Below are positions 17,113 to 25,337 of a DNA stretch of 44,918 nucleotides, piece after piece (the stretch's first letter is position 1; every line of letters begins with the position of its first letter). The DNA is taken from assembly GCA_937888725.1 (NCBI GenBank), contig CALARE010000025.1:1-44918 (forward strand), written 5' to 3'. Source of the DNA: an uncultured Alphaproteobacteria bacterium (lineage in GTDB: Bacteria > Pseudomonadota > Alphaproteobacteria > CAAHEQ01 > UBA3637). The position numbers and the translations under genes are program-made. The notes under the pieces are model-generated. The model did not search any database. It saw only the letters and a list, made by a program, of their open reading frames with translations, and was not told the DNA's origin.

Positions 17113-17574
17113 TTAAAATGGAATCTCATCATCAAAAGTGTCTGTACCTGTTGAAAGAGATGTTGCATCCCATCCTGAAGCTGAAGATGCAGCATCCGCA
17201 GATGTGGAAGATGCACCTCCTTCTAAACGACCATCCAACACAACAAGCTCACCTCTAAAGGCACCCAAAACAACCTCTGTCGTATATCTATCTTGACCAC
17301 TTTGATCCGTAAATTTGCGTGTTTGTAATGCTCCTTCAACATAAACTTTTGAGCCTTTTTTCAAATAACGTTCTGCAAAATCGGCCAAATTAGCATTAAA
17401 AATAACAACACGATGCCATTCTGTTCTTTCTTGTCTTTCGCCTGATTTATCTTTCCATGTGTCACTTGTTGCAACCGACAAATGAGCAATTTTTTGCCCA
17501 GCTGTTGTGTGTCTAATTTCTGGATCACGTCCAAGATTTCCAACCAATGTGACTTTATTAATGCTACCAGCCAT
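17113..17574 (-). CDS. ssb: Single-stranded DNA-binding protein
   Basis: The 153-aa protein has the OB fold in residues 1 to about 110 (INKVTLVGNLGRDPEIR, TEWHRVVIFN, AERYLKKGSKVYVEG, LQTRKF). A short Ser/Ala-rich linker and the acidic tip DTFDDEIPF follow, the docking site for replication and repair proteins. It coats single-stranded DNA as a tetramer. It lies directly upstream of gyrA and is probably co-transcribed. The 134-base T-rich gap on its other side (17575-17708) presumably holds its promoter, though no clear -35/-10 pair was found there. Confidence 0.97.
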   Translation of the reverse strand: MAGSINKVTLVGNLGRDPEIRHTTAGQKIAHLSVATSDTWKDKSGERQERTEWHRVVIFNANLADFAERYLKKGSKVYVEGALQTRKFTDQSGQDRYTTEVVLGAFRGELVVLDGRLEGGASSTSADAASSASGWDATSLSTGTDTFDDEIPF

Positions 17575-17708
17575 CTTAAATATCCTTTCGTTACTAGCGT
17601 TTAAAAATCTCGTATTTATTCATAAAAAACGATTAGTTTTACTTTAGCTTTTTTTTCAAAAAAAGGAAAGTCTTTTTTTTATTTTAACCTAAAAAAATCG
17701 CCTTTTTT

Positions 17709-18629
17709 TTACTCTTTTTTAGGCAAATAACTCAAATTTGTCATCAAAACTTTTTGTGCCACTTCCTGCCCCAGCAAAACAGCTTGTTCTAAAGAATTAT
17801 TTTGCTGATATGCATACAAAAATCCAGCTGCAAATCCATCCCCTGCACCATTTGTATTAACAATCGCTTCCATAGGTTTTGTTTTGAAAAATAATTTTTC
17901 ATTTTTTGTAAAAACTTCGACACCATTTTTCCCACATGTCTTAACACAAATTGTTTTTTTTAAATCAGCTTGAGATAAATTTAAAACATCAAACTCATAT
18001 TCATTCCCAAATAAAATATCAATTTTTGGTAACAAGTTTAAAATTAATTCTCGTTTATTTTCAACACAATGTACATCTGACAATGTAAAAGAAATCATTA
18101 CACCTAATTTATTGGCCCGCTCAATAATATTTGATATTAATTCAGGTCGCCGATTAAGCATATATCCTTCAGTTAAAATTGCTTTTGTATTTTTCAAAAG
18201 CGTATCAGGCACCTCATTATCTGTCAGCAAATTCGCCGCACATGGATGTGCACATTGCGTCCTATCTTTATCATCATGAACCATCACAACAGAACAACCT
18301 GTTTTATCTTCATCTGTTTGAATAAGATAGGATTTTACACCATAATCTAATAAACTTTTTTCAAAAAATATACCATCTTCATCAACACCAGCCTTACCAA
18401 CAAAACCCGCTTTCGAGCCCAAAAGAGCCATATTTCTGATTGTGTTTGCAGCCGATCCACCAGCATAATAAGCCAAAGTCTTTCTTTGACGCAAATAAGC
18501 ATGTTCCTCAACTGTTGCAACAAAAAACAATCCTTTAACAGGTAATATTTTTTGCATCACAATATCTTGTTCATCAAAAGAGATAATTTTATCAACAATA
18601 GCATCGCCTATTGCAAGGATATCTAACAT
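17709..18629 (-). CDS. PfkB-family carbohydrate/nucleoside kinase
   Basis: The 306-aa protein is a ribokinase-like sugar or nucleoside kinase. It shows DILAIGDAIVD at the N-terminus, YYAGGSAANT (55-63) for substrate binding, GFVGKAGVDEDG, and the catalytic anion-hole signature NTNGAGDGFAAGFLYA (259-274) with base Asp264. Alphaproteobacterial proteins of this type are often annotated as adenosine kinase, but the substrate is not proven here. Its start lies 38 bases inside the upstream HAD gene. With the PRTase further upstream this makes a three-gene operon with a nucleotide-salvage flavour (inference). Confidence 0.87.
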   Translation of the reverse strand: MLDILAIGDAIVDKIISFDEQDIVMQKILPVKGLFFVATVEEHAYLRQRKTLAYYAGGSAANTIRNMALLGSKAGFVGKAGVDEDGIFFEKSLLDYGVKSYLIQTDEDKTGCSVVMVHDDKDRTQCAHPCAANLLTDNEVPDTLLKNTKAILTEGYMLNRRPELISNIIERANKLGVMISFTLSDVHCVENKRELILNLLPKIDILFGNEYEFDVLNLSQADLKKTICVKTCGKNGVEVFTKNEKLFFKTKPMEAIVNTNGAGDGFAAGFLYAYQQNNSLEQAVLLGQEVAQKVLMTNLSYLPKKE

Positions 18630-19230
18630 TTTTTTCTCCCATTAAAATTTTTACATCATTTAACACTTTTTTTTGCTGATAAACAAGTGATTTTATTCCA
18701 AGTTGTTTGGCTACTTCAACATTTTCAGCTTTATCATCAATAAATAACATCTTTGAAAAGGGTATATTACTTTTTGTTTGCACTTTTTTAAAAATTTCAA
18801 TATCTGGCTTAAGCAAACCCAACTGGTATGAAGCAAAAACAAACTCTTTATCAAAAGGCAAAGCCGTTATTGTCTTTTCAAGTTGTGGCAACGCATTTGA
18901 AAGCAAACCTATTTTAACACCTTTTGCCTTTAAATAACTAATTACATTAAGTGTTTCTTGATACACATTCCCAACGCCTTTTAATAATGCTTGCGTAAAT
19001 ATGTCGTTATATTTTTCGCTATAAACAAAACCATATTTTTGACACACATCTTTATAAAAATGACAGACAGAAATTTCTCCTTGCATCAACTCACGCCACA
19101 ACAGATGCGGTTTATCTATACTCGATTTATTAACATTTAAACACGTATAAAAAGAGGATAAATCATATGGATATATAACACCGCCACAATCAAACAGACA
19201 TAATTTTATATCCCTATTTTTAACCGACAC
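18592..19230 (-). CDS. HAD-superfamily hydrolase (subfamily IA-like phosphatase)
   Basis: The 212-aa protein has motif I as CLFDCGGVIYPYD (nucleophile Asp14), in which the usual second Asp is Gly, as in the YihX-type FDxGGV group. Motif II is IGLLSNALPQ, motif III is KPDIEIF and motif IV is MLFIDDKAENVEVA. It is likely a cytoplasmic phosphatase for a small phosphorylated metabolite, but the substrate is unknown. It starts 4 bases after the PRTase gene and overlaps the kinase gene by 38 bases, so the three are almost certainly co-translated. The 12-residue Cys/Arg-rich tail lies in the overlap. Confidence 0.87.
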   Translation of the reverse strand: MSVKNRDIKLCLFDCGGVIYPYDLSSFYTCLNVNKSSIDKPHLLWRELMQGEISVCHFYKDVCQKYGFVYSEKYNDIFTQALLKGVGNVYQETLNVISYLKAKGVKIGLLSNALPQLEKTITALPFDKEFVFASYQLGLLKPDIEIFKKVQTKSNIPFSKMLFIDDKAENVEVAKQLGIKSLVYQQKKVLNDVKILMGEKNVRYPCNRRCYC

Positions 19231-19234
19231 AAAA

Positions 19235-19654
19235 TCACCTTTTATTTTCCCATGGGAGCAACGGTTTCATTGCTGGATACACAACGCCACAAATATCAGG
19301 ACAATAATCTGAATTTTCTGATTGAAACAAGACACAAGTTATAAATTCATATTCTGGAAAAATACTTTTAACATCTTCAAAGCTTTTTCCTGTTTCTGTG
19401 GCATCATCAACCAATAAAAACTTTGTCTTTTTTTCAAAATGCTTTAATGTTGATCCCCCATATCCATTTTTTCTAGAATAATTTATATATTCCAATTTTT
19501 TTCCTAATTGATATGCAATAAAACCAGCTGGAATTGATCCGCCACGTCCCAAAGAAACAACAGCCTCAAAAGAAATATTCGCTTGTTTTATTTTTTCTAA
19601 ACATACTGATGCAGATTCTTGTACATCTAGCCATGAAAAACGTATTTTTTTCAT
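19235..19654 (-). CDS. Phosphoribosyltransferase
   Basis: The protein is 139 aa from the ATG at 19654, which has a GAGGG ribosome site. An upstream in-frame start at 19714 would add 20 hydrophobic and basic residues without support. It has VVSLGRGGSIPAGFIAYQLG and the PRPP-binding loop FLLVDDATETGKS (79-91), the hallmark of type I phosphoribosyltransferases. Such enzymes join PRPP to a nucleobase (purine or orotate type) or act as regulators. The base specificity cannot be read. It heads the PRTase-HAD-PfkB operon. Confidence 0.85.
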   Translation of the reverse strand: MKKIRFSWLDVQESASVCLEKIKQANISFEAVVSLGRGGSIPAGFIAYQLGKKLEYINYSRKNGYGGSTLKHFEKKTKFLLVDDATETGKSFEDVKSIFPEYEFITCVLFQSENSDYCPDICGVVYPAMKPLLPWENKR

Positions 19655-19779
19655 CTTATCATCCCTCTTTTTATTAACAGCATAGAGTATATAAAGAAAC
19701 AAAACAAAAAACAATCTTTTTTCTTTTAATTCTTTATTTATTTTTTTTCATGTTGTATAATAAAAGTAAGGAGTTGAAA

Positions 19780-20040
19780 ATGAATTTTATTTTACCTGCA
19801 TTATCAATTGGTTGTCTTTTTATTTTTAATGTGATTTGTTATATTATGACCTTTAGCAAAGACTTTGCTCTTAAAAACAAAGATGTCTATGATATTATTT
19901 CTATTTTTAATGATTTTATATTTATCACCTGTTGCATTATTGCACTTAAATTATTAAAAAAAGCAAAATTTACAGGAACAATCATCGCTCTTTGCATGCC
20001 TCTTTTTTACAGTATACTTTTATGGCATTTTTTTAGATAG
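19780..20040 (+). CDS. Small membrane protein, three predicted helices
   Basis: From the ATG at 19780, preceded by AAGGAG, this is an 86-aa hydrophobic protein. Predicted membrane segments lie at about 3-25, 43-60 and 66-84. A longer in-frame start at 19750 lacks a ribosome site. I do not recognise a family. It lies divergent from the PRTase operon, and its stop is 8 bases before the GNAT gene, suggesting co-expression with that and with the DUF167 gene. Confidence 0.72.
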   Translation: MNFILPALSIGCLFIFNVICYIMTFSKDFALKNKDVYDIISIFNDFIFITCCIIALKLLKKAKFTGTIIALCMPLFYSILLWHFFR

Positions 20041-20048
20041 GTTCACAA

Positions 20049-20612
20049 ATGGAAAAATCAATTCACATCAATGAGGATATTCGCCTTATCCAACAACGGG
20101 CAAGACCGAGACAAGTACAGGCATTTTTACATCTGCTTAAAACAAATGAAAAAAGAATCAAACCTTATTTTCCTGGATTTTATACAGATGGATTATCATT
20201 TGAGCTTGTTCAAGAAATGTTGCAAAACAAAGAAAAAGGTTACAAAGAGCAAAAAATAACAAGCTATGCTATTTGCTCAAGAAAACGAAAAAAAATTATC
20301 GGAGAGTTTCTCATTCACCACACGCTCATTGATGCAAATATCTCTTATTGGATTGATAGTTCATGTGCAAGGGAAGGAATTATCAGTCTTGTATTTGATA
20401 CTGTTAGAGAAAAACTATTTGCAGACAAAGTCCATGCAATTTATGCCTGTTGTAATAAAAAAAACAAACCATCCATTCGCTTTTTAAAAAAGAAAGGACT
20501 AAAACAACTAGCCGAATACAAAAATCAAAAAGGGAAGCCTTTTATTGATTTTGGTCAAACAAGACAAGAATATTTATTTTTAAATAGAATAAAACTACAA
20601 AATGAAAGATAA
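20049..20612 (+). CDS. GNAT acetyltransferase, RimJ/RimL-like
   Basis: The 187-aa protein shows the RimL-type pattern: a central strand set with KIIGEFLIHH, then NISYWIDSSCAREGIISL, and a late helix/strand of the acetyl-CoA fold with CNKKNKPSIRFLKKKGL. The final N-x-x-S-I-R-F-L-x-K-x-G-x motif is highly characteristic. The acetyl-CoA loop (normally Q/R-x-x-G-x-G/A) appears as REGII, somewhat degenerate. The substrate may be a protein N-terminus or a small amine; unknown. It overlaps the DUF167 gene by 11 bases. Confidence 0.78.
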   Translation: MEKSIHINEDIRLIQQRARPRQVQAFLHLLKTNEKRIKPYFPGFYTDGLSFELVQEMLQNKEKGYKEQKITSYAICSRKRKKIIGEFLIHHTLIDANISYWIDSSCAREGIISLVFDTVREKLFADKVHAIYACCNKKNKPSIRFLKKKGLKQLAEYKNQKGKPFIDFGQTRQEYLFLNRIKLQNER

Positions 20613-20910
20613 CGATAAAATGGACTTTATCATACCAAAAGAAAACGGAATAGAATTAAAGATTCGATTGCATCCTAATGCAAAAAAAGATGCTTTTACT
20701 GGTATTTGGAATGATACACATTTAAAAATTGACATCAATGCCCCCGCAATTGATGGAAAAGCCAACGCCGCACTCATTAATTTTTTAGCAAAATTCTTAC
20801 ATATTAGAAAAAGTGCGATTAAAATTCTAAGCGGTGAAACCTCTCGTGAAAAACGACTTTTCATTCAAGATCTCACCGACAAAGATTTACTAGATAAAAT
20901 CAATATTTAA
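20602..20910 (+). CDS. DUF167 (YggU-like) protein
   Basis: The 102-aa protein matches the YggU/DUF167 family: IELKIRLHPNAKKDAF, LKIDINAPAIDGKANAALI and IRKSAIKILSGETSREKRL. The fold is a small alpha/beta protein of unknown role that is often encoded near cell-growth or pyrroline-carboxylate genes. Translation may begin at 20602 (overlapping the GNAT gene) or at the ATG at 20620, which leaves the conserved domain intact. It converges with oadB, and the two 3' ends overlap by 4 bases. Confidence 0.9.
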   Translation: MKDNDKMDFIIPKENGIELKIRLHPNAKKDAFTGIWNDTHLKIDINAPAIDGKANAALINFLAKFLHIRKSAIKILSGETSREKRLFIQDLTDKDLLDKINI

Positions 20911-22154
20911 CAAAGAGCTAACAAGATGCCCGCTGCAATTGCAGAACCAATTGCACCAGCCACATTCGCCCCCATTGCTTGCATAAGCAAATGATTTTGC
21001 GGATTTGCTTCCACTCCTAATTTTTCACTCACTCGTGATGCCATTGGAATTGCTGAAACACCAGCTGAGCCAATTAATGGATTTATCTTATTTTTCAAAA
21101 ATAAATTCATTAATTTTGCCATCAAAACACCCGAAGCTGTGCCAACAATAAACGCAAGGACTCCCAAACATAAAACAACCAATGTTTTTGAAACTAAAAA
21201 CATTTCTGCCGAAAGTTTTGAGCCAACTGAAAGGCCTAATAGAATTGTCACAATATTAATCAATTCATTCGCTGCTGTTTTTGAAAGTCTATCTGTCACA
21301 CCCGATTCTTTTAACAAATTCCCAAACATAAGCATCCCAATAAGTGGCAAAGCAAGTGGAACAAACAATCCTGTTAAAATGACGACCATAATTGGAAAAA
21401 TAATTTTTTCTTTTTTTGATACCACTCTTAACTGTGGCATTTCAATCATTCGTTCTTTTTTTGTTGTTAATGCGTGCATAACTGGCGGTTGAATAACTGG
21501 AACCAAAGCCATATATGAATACGCAGCCACCGCCACAGCACCCAACAATTCAGGAGCCAACTTACCAGCTAAAAAAATCGAAGTGGGACCATCAGCTCCA
21601 CCGATAATAGCAATAGAAGCAGCTTGCTTTAAAGTCAAACCAAGTTCAGGAAATAAACCAGTCAAACAGATAGACCCTAAAAATGTCCCAAAAATAGCAA
21701 ATTGGGCTGCACCCCCTAGTAATGCCGTTTTTGGATTTGCCAGTAATGGGGAAAAATCAATCATTGCCCCCACTCCCATAAAAATCAAAAGAGGGAAAAC
21801 ACCATTTGCGATTCCCATATTATACAAAACATAGAGTAATCCACCTTCTTGTGCTAAACCTGCTCCAGGAATATTCACAAGCAAACCACCCATTGCTATT
21901 GGAATTAAAAGTAATGGTTCAAATTTTTTCACTATCCCTAAATAAAAAAGGAGACAACAAATTAAAATCATCACAATCCGTGAAACACCAATTGGTAAAA
22001 ACATTCCCGCTGGCGTTTGCTCTTTAAATAACTGACTTATGGCTGTTTGATCTAAAATTGAAAAAACACTTGTTGAATATAAGGATAATTCAATTACAAA
22101 GGTTAGTGCTAAAACAACAATCAGACTCCAGAAAAAAAATGGATATTTTTTCAT
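20907..22154 (-). CDS. oadB: Na+-pumping decarboxylase beta subunit (oxaloacetate decarboxylase type)
   Basis: The 415-aa membrane protein is the carboxybiotin decarboxylase and sodium channel of the pump. It shows LLLIPIAMGGLLVN, LLYVLYNMGIANGVFPLLIFMG, GVGAMIDFSPLLANP with the conserved Asp, SIAIIGGADGPTSIF and SAGVSAIPMASRV. These loops are strongly conserved across OadB/GcdB/MmdB. I chose the ATG at 22154, with GAGG nine bases before it and 1 base after the oadA stop, over an in-frame TTG at 22169. It couples decarboxylation of carboxybiotin on OadA to Na+ export, which suggests energy conservation during fermentation. Confidence 0.96.
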   Translation of the reverse strand: MKKYPFFFWSLIVVLALTFVIELSLYSTSVFSILDQTAISQLFKEQTPAGMFLPIGVSRIVMILICCLLFYLGIVKKFEPLLLIPIAMGGLLVNIPGAGLAQEGGLLYVLYNMGIANGVFPLLIFMGVGAMIDFSPLLANPKTALLGGAAQFAIFGTFLGSICLTGLFPELGLTLKQAASIAIIGGADGPTSIFLAGKLAPELLGAVAVAAYSYMALVPVIQPPVMHALTTKKERMIEMPQLRVVSKKEKIIFPIMVVILTGLFVPLALPLIGMLMFGNLLKESGVTDRLSKTAANELINIVTILLGLSVGSKLSAEMFLVSKTLVVLCLGVLAFIVGTASGVLMAKLMNLFLKNKINPLIGSAGVSAIPMASRVSEKLGVEANPQNHLLMQAMGANVAGAIGSAIAAGILLALC

Positions 22155-22155
22155 C

Positions 22156-23976
22156 TTATGCAACCTCAATCAATGCGTTATTTGTTTCAACTTGAGAACC
22201 TGTTTGCACAAAAATTTTCGTTACAGTCCCATCTTTTGCTGCTTGAATAAATGTTTCCATTTTCATAACTTCAAGAACACATAAATTTTGACCTTTTGAA
22301 ACTTTATCGCCTTCTTTTACCAAAATCTGAGAAACTGTCCCAGGCATTTTAGCTGTAATGATTTCTTTTTGCCCAACGGTTTTAGTCTTTGTTTCTGTTT
22401 TTGTTTCCATTAACTTCACAAGCGGTTCAAAGTCTGAAACTTTATAAGATTCACCATTAACGATTGCTGTTTCACCCTGAATTTCAACTTGGTACATTTC
22501 ACCATCAATCTTAACTTGATAAGCACTTGAATCTTGGCTTTTTTGTTTAGCTACTTTTTCTTTATATCTAACACCGATTTTCCCTTTTCCTTCTAAAAAG
22601 GCAATTCCTTTAACACCGCAAGAAGCTGCAATAAAGACATTTTCATCTGTTAAAGGAAGATTGTGTTCTTTTAACAAGCCTTCATAATGGCTTCTTGATT
22701 TTTGTGGGTTTTTATCATTAATTGATAACACGCTTTCTTTTGTTGGTTTAAGACCCAATTGTTCTGATGCAATTTTAACAACCTTTTTATCTGGTGCAAC
22801 TGGTGTTTTACCAAAATAACCCAATACCATTTTACCATATCCTTCGGCAATTTTTTGCCATGGACCAAACATGACATTGTTAAACGCTTGTTGAAAATAA
22901 AATTGCGATACAGGGGTCACAGATGTTCCAAAGCCACCTTTTAAAACGACATCTTCCATTGCCTTGATAATTTCAGCATATCTATCCATTAAATTATTAT
23001 CACGAAGCATTTGCGTGTTAGCGGTTAATGCCCCGCCTGGCATTGGCGACCAAGGTATCATTGGCTCTGTATGCAGTGCTTCTGGTGGAATAAAATAATC
23101 TTGCAAAGCTTCTTTAAAATGATCTTCTACACGCATTAACGCATCAATATCACAATCCAATTCAAAATCAGACCCTCTTAATGCGTGCCATAAAGTTGCA
23201 ACATCTGGTTGACATGTTCCGCCAGAAACAGGAGCCATTGATAAATCCACCATATCTGCTCCCGCCTCAATTGCAGCCAAATAACATGCAAGCCCCGTCC
23301 CAGCTGTTTCATGCGAGTGATATTGAATCATTGTATTTTTCGATAAGATTTTTTTTGCTCGCTTAATTGTTTCAAAAACAACCTTAGGCGTTGCGGTTCC
23401 TGATGCATCTTTAAAACAAATTGAATCAAATGGCATTCCACTTTTAATAAAAGCTTTCAAACGTGCCTCATAAAAATCAGGCGTATGAGCCCCTGTGCAA
23501 TGAGGAGGCAATGACATCATCGCTACGCACAATTGATGTTTTAAACCAGCCTCAGTTATACACTTAGCACTATAAATTAAATTTTCAGGATCATTAAGTG
23601 CATCAAAATTTCGAATCGTTGTCATCCCATGCTTTTTAAACATTTGAGCATGTAATTTAATCATCTCAGAACTTTGGGAATCAAGAGCTACAACATTCAC
23701 ACCCCTTGCTAATGTTTGCAAATTCGCTGATGGCCCACAAATTTTACGAAATGAATCCATCACATCAAAAGCATTCTCATTATTGTAAAAGAACGCCGCT
23801 TGAAATGAGGCACCGCCACCAGCTTCAATATTATTTACACCAGCTTTGACAGCCTCTTTGACAATAGGCATATAATCCTTTGACAACACTCGAGCACCAA
23901 AAACTGACTGAAAACCATCACGAAATGCTGTACATAACCATTGAACTTTTTTTGTTTTTTTTACTTTTGCAACCAT
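22156..23976 (-). CDS. oadA: Oxaloacetate decarboxylase alpha subunit (carboxyltransferase plus biotin carrier)
   Basis: The 606-aa protein has the HMGL-like carboxyltransferase domain first: CTAFRDGFQSVFGARVL, IEAGGGASFQAAFF, ICFKDASGTATP with the catalytic Lys, and YHSHETAGTGLACYLAA with zinc-ligand His residues. A linker domain and a C-terminal biotinyl domain follow, with LEVMKMETFIQ (biotinylated Lys near 572). It transfers CO2 from oxaloacetate, or a related acid, to biotin. The pairing with OadB and OadG favours a sodium pump over pyruvate carboxylase subunit B. It starts 1 base after the oadG stop. Confidence 0.94.
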   Translation of the reverse strand: MVAKVKKTKKVQWLCTAFRDGFQSVFGARVLSKDYMPIVKEAVKAGVNNIEAGGGASFQAAFFYNNENAFDVMDSFRKICGPSANLQTLARGVNVVALDSQSSEMIKLHAQMFKKHGMTTIRNFDALNDPENLIYSAKCITEAGLKHQLCVAMMSLPPHCTGAHTPDFYEARLKAFIKSGMPFDSICFKDASGTATPKVVFETIKRAKKILSKNTMIQYHSHETAGTGLACYLAAIEAGADMVDLSMAPVSGGTCQPDVATLWHALRGSDFELDCDIDALMRVEDHFKEALQDYFIPPEALHTEPMIPWSPMPGGALTANTQMLRDNNLMDRYAEIIKAMEDVVLKGGFGTSVTPVSQFYFQQAFNNVMFGPWQKIAEGYGKMVLGYFGKTPVAPDKKVVKIASEQLGLKPTKESVLSINDKNPQKSRSHYEGLLKEHNLPLTDENVFIAASCGVKGIAFLEGKGKIGVRYKEKVAKQKSQDSSAYQVKIDGEMYQVEIQGETAIVNGESYKVSDFEPLVKLMETKTETKTKTVGQKEIITAKMPGTVSQILVKEGDKVSKGQNLCVLEVMKMETFIQAAKDGTVTKIFVQTGSQVETNNALIEVA

Positions 23977-24156
23977 CTATTTCCCCTTTTTTGATGTAAG
24001 TGCTAATACAATTGCCAATGCTTTTTTATCCATATTATTTGTATTTTTTCCCGTCATTACAACAGATAGTAAATGCATAAAGCAAACCAATAAGAATAGA
24101 AAGAAAAAAACACTTCCCATTCCCAACAATGTAATCATTAAACTCTCTTGTATCAT
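23977..24156 (-). CDS. oadG: Sodium-pump decarboxylase gamma subunit (short OadG)
   Basis: Reading the minus strand from the ATG at 24156 gives 59 aa. MITLLGMGSVFFFLFLLVC is the typical single N-terminal membrane helix of OadG, whose family hallmark is an L-x-GMG-x-VF start. A short polar tail ending TSKKGK follows. AAGGGG precedes the start, and the stop is 2 bases from the oadA ATG. OadG anchors and assembles the alpha and beta subunits. The usual Pro-rich or His-containing zinc-binding tail is not visible, so this is a minimal form. The gene is short enough for automatic annotation to miss. Confidence 0.85.
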   Translation of the reverse strand: MIQESLMITLLGMGSVFFFLFLLVCFMHLLSVVMTGKNTNNMDKKALAIVLALTSKKGK

Positions 24157-24180
24157 TTTAAATCCCCTTCTTTTTTATTT

Positions 24181-24209
24181 AGAATAACACCTAAAAAAAT
24201 TGAATGCAA
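24181..24209 (-). promoter_or_regulatory. Predicted sigma70-type promoter of oadGAB
   Basis: On the minus strand, TTGCAT (24204-24209) and TATTCT (24181-24186) are separated by 17 bases. The start would lie about 20 bases before the oadG ATG. It is divergent from the trpS promoter 33 bases away. Confidence 0.5.
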
Positions 24210-24241
24210 GTGATTTAAATGATTTTGTCACTGTAAAAAAG

Positions 24242-24270
24242 TTGAAAATTCTAAAAAAAAAATGTACTAT
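24242..24270 (+). promoter_or_regulatory. Predicted sigma70-type promoter of trpS
   Basis: TTGAAA (24242-24247) and TACTAT (24265-24270) are 17 bases apart. Transcription would start near 24277, about 33 bases before the chosen trpS ATG. No Trp leader peptide or T-box is visible in this short leader. Confidence 0.5.
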
Positions 24271-24309
24271 GTTTTTAATGAATTTATTTAAAATAAGGAA
24301 ATGATTGCA

Positions 24310-25329
24310 ATGGATTTTAAAAACAAAACAATTTTAACAGGTGTAAAACCAACAGGAACCCTTCATATTGGCAATTACTTTGGTGCAATTGCCCCAATGA
24401 TTGATTTAGGTAAAAAATTTGCAACAGATGGCACGCATATTATGTTTGTTGCTGATTACCATGCCATTAATGCCATTAAGGATGCCACATTTTTAGCACA
24501 AACAACAAAAGAAATTGCTTGTGTTTATTTAGCATGCGGTTTAGATCCATCTAAATCAATTTTTTATCGCCAATCAGATATCCCAGAAATTTTTGAATTA
24601 ACAACTATTTTAATGGCTTATACCCCAAAAGGATTTATGAATAAAGCCCATGCATATAAAGCTGCTGTTGATAAGAACTTGGCAAAAGGGGAACCAACCG
24701 ATGCAGGAATAAATATGGGTCTTTATACTTATCCAGTTTTAATGGCTGCTGACATCCTAGCTTATGATACGGATATTGTTCCTGTCGGGAAAGATCAAGT
24801 TCAACACGTTGAAATTGCTGCTGATATTGCTGGAGCTATCAATGCCATTCACAATAAAGAAGTTTTAAAAATTCCAAACAGCTATTTAAAAGAAGAAACA
24901 CAGGTTATCCCTGGAATTGACGGGCAAAAAATGAGCAAGAGCTATAACAATGTTATCCCCCTATTTGGCACAGATGCTGAAATTAAAAAAGCTGTTATGA
25001 GTATTAAAACAGATTCTCAAGACATTAATGCCCCTAAAAATCCCGATGAAATTTTATTATATCATATTGCAAAGGGAATTGCCCCACACGATACTCTTTT
25101 AGAAATTAAAGAAGGTCTTGAAAAAGGGGGAATGGGATATGGAACCATCAAAAAAATTCTGCTTCAAAATATTCTTGATATCATTCAAGAAAAACGTGAA
25201 AAATACAATTATTATCTTTCACATTTTGATGAAGTTGAAGACATGCTTAAAACAGGAGCACAAAAAGCAAGAACCATCTCTCAACCTGTTTTAGAAAGGG
25301 TCAAAGACAGTATTTTTAATCGAAAATAG
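24310..25329 (+). CDS. trpS: Tryptophanyl-tRNA synthetase
   Basis: The 339-aa class I synthetase charges tRNA-Trp. It shows LTGVKPTGTLHIGNYFGAI with the HIGH-type motif HIGN at 19-22, YPVLMAADILAYDTDIVPVGKDQ split across the Trp-binding region, and GQKMSKSYNN with KMSKS at 207-211. I chose the ATG at 24310 because AAGGA lies 10 bases upstream; for the ATG at 24301 the spacing would be only 1 base. Length is close to E. coli TrpS (334). A LOG-like gene follows 8 bases later in the same direction. Confidence 0.96.
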   Translation: MDFKNKTILTGVKPTGTLHIGNYFGAIAPMIDLGKKFATDGTHIMFVADYHAINAIKDATFLAQTTKEIACVYLACGLDPSKSIFYRQSDIPEIFELTTILMAYTPKGFMNKAHAYKAAVDKNLAKGEPTDAGINMGLYTYPVLMAADILAYDTDIVPVGKDQVQHVEIAADIAGAINAIHNKEVLKIPNSYLKEETQVIPGIDGQKMSKSYNNVIPLFGTDAEIKKAVMSIKTDSQDINAPKNPDEILLYHIAKGIAPHDTLLEIKEGLEKGGMGYGTIKKILLQNILDIIQEKREKYNYYLSHFDEVEDMLKTGAQKARTISQPVLERVKDSIFNRK

Positions 25330-25337
25330 GAGATAAC

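Noticed and set aside
21139..21834. Plus-strand open frames of 83-117 codons antisense to oadB
   Set aside because: They are shadows of a well-conserved membrane protein gene, Pro/Asn-rich without coherent motifs.
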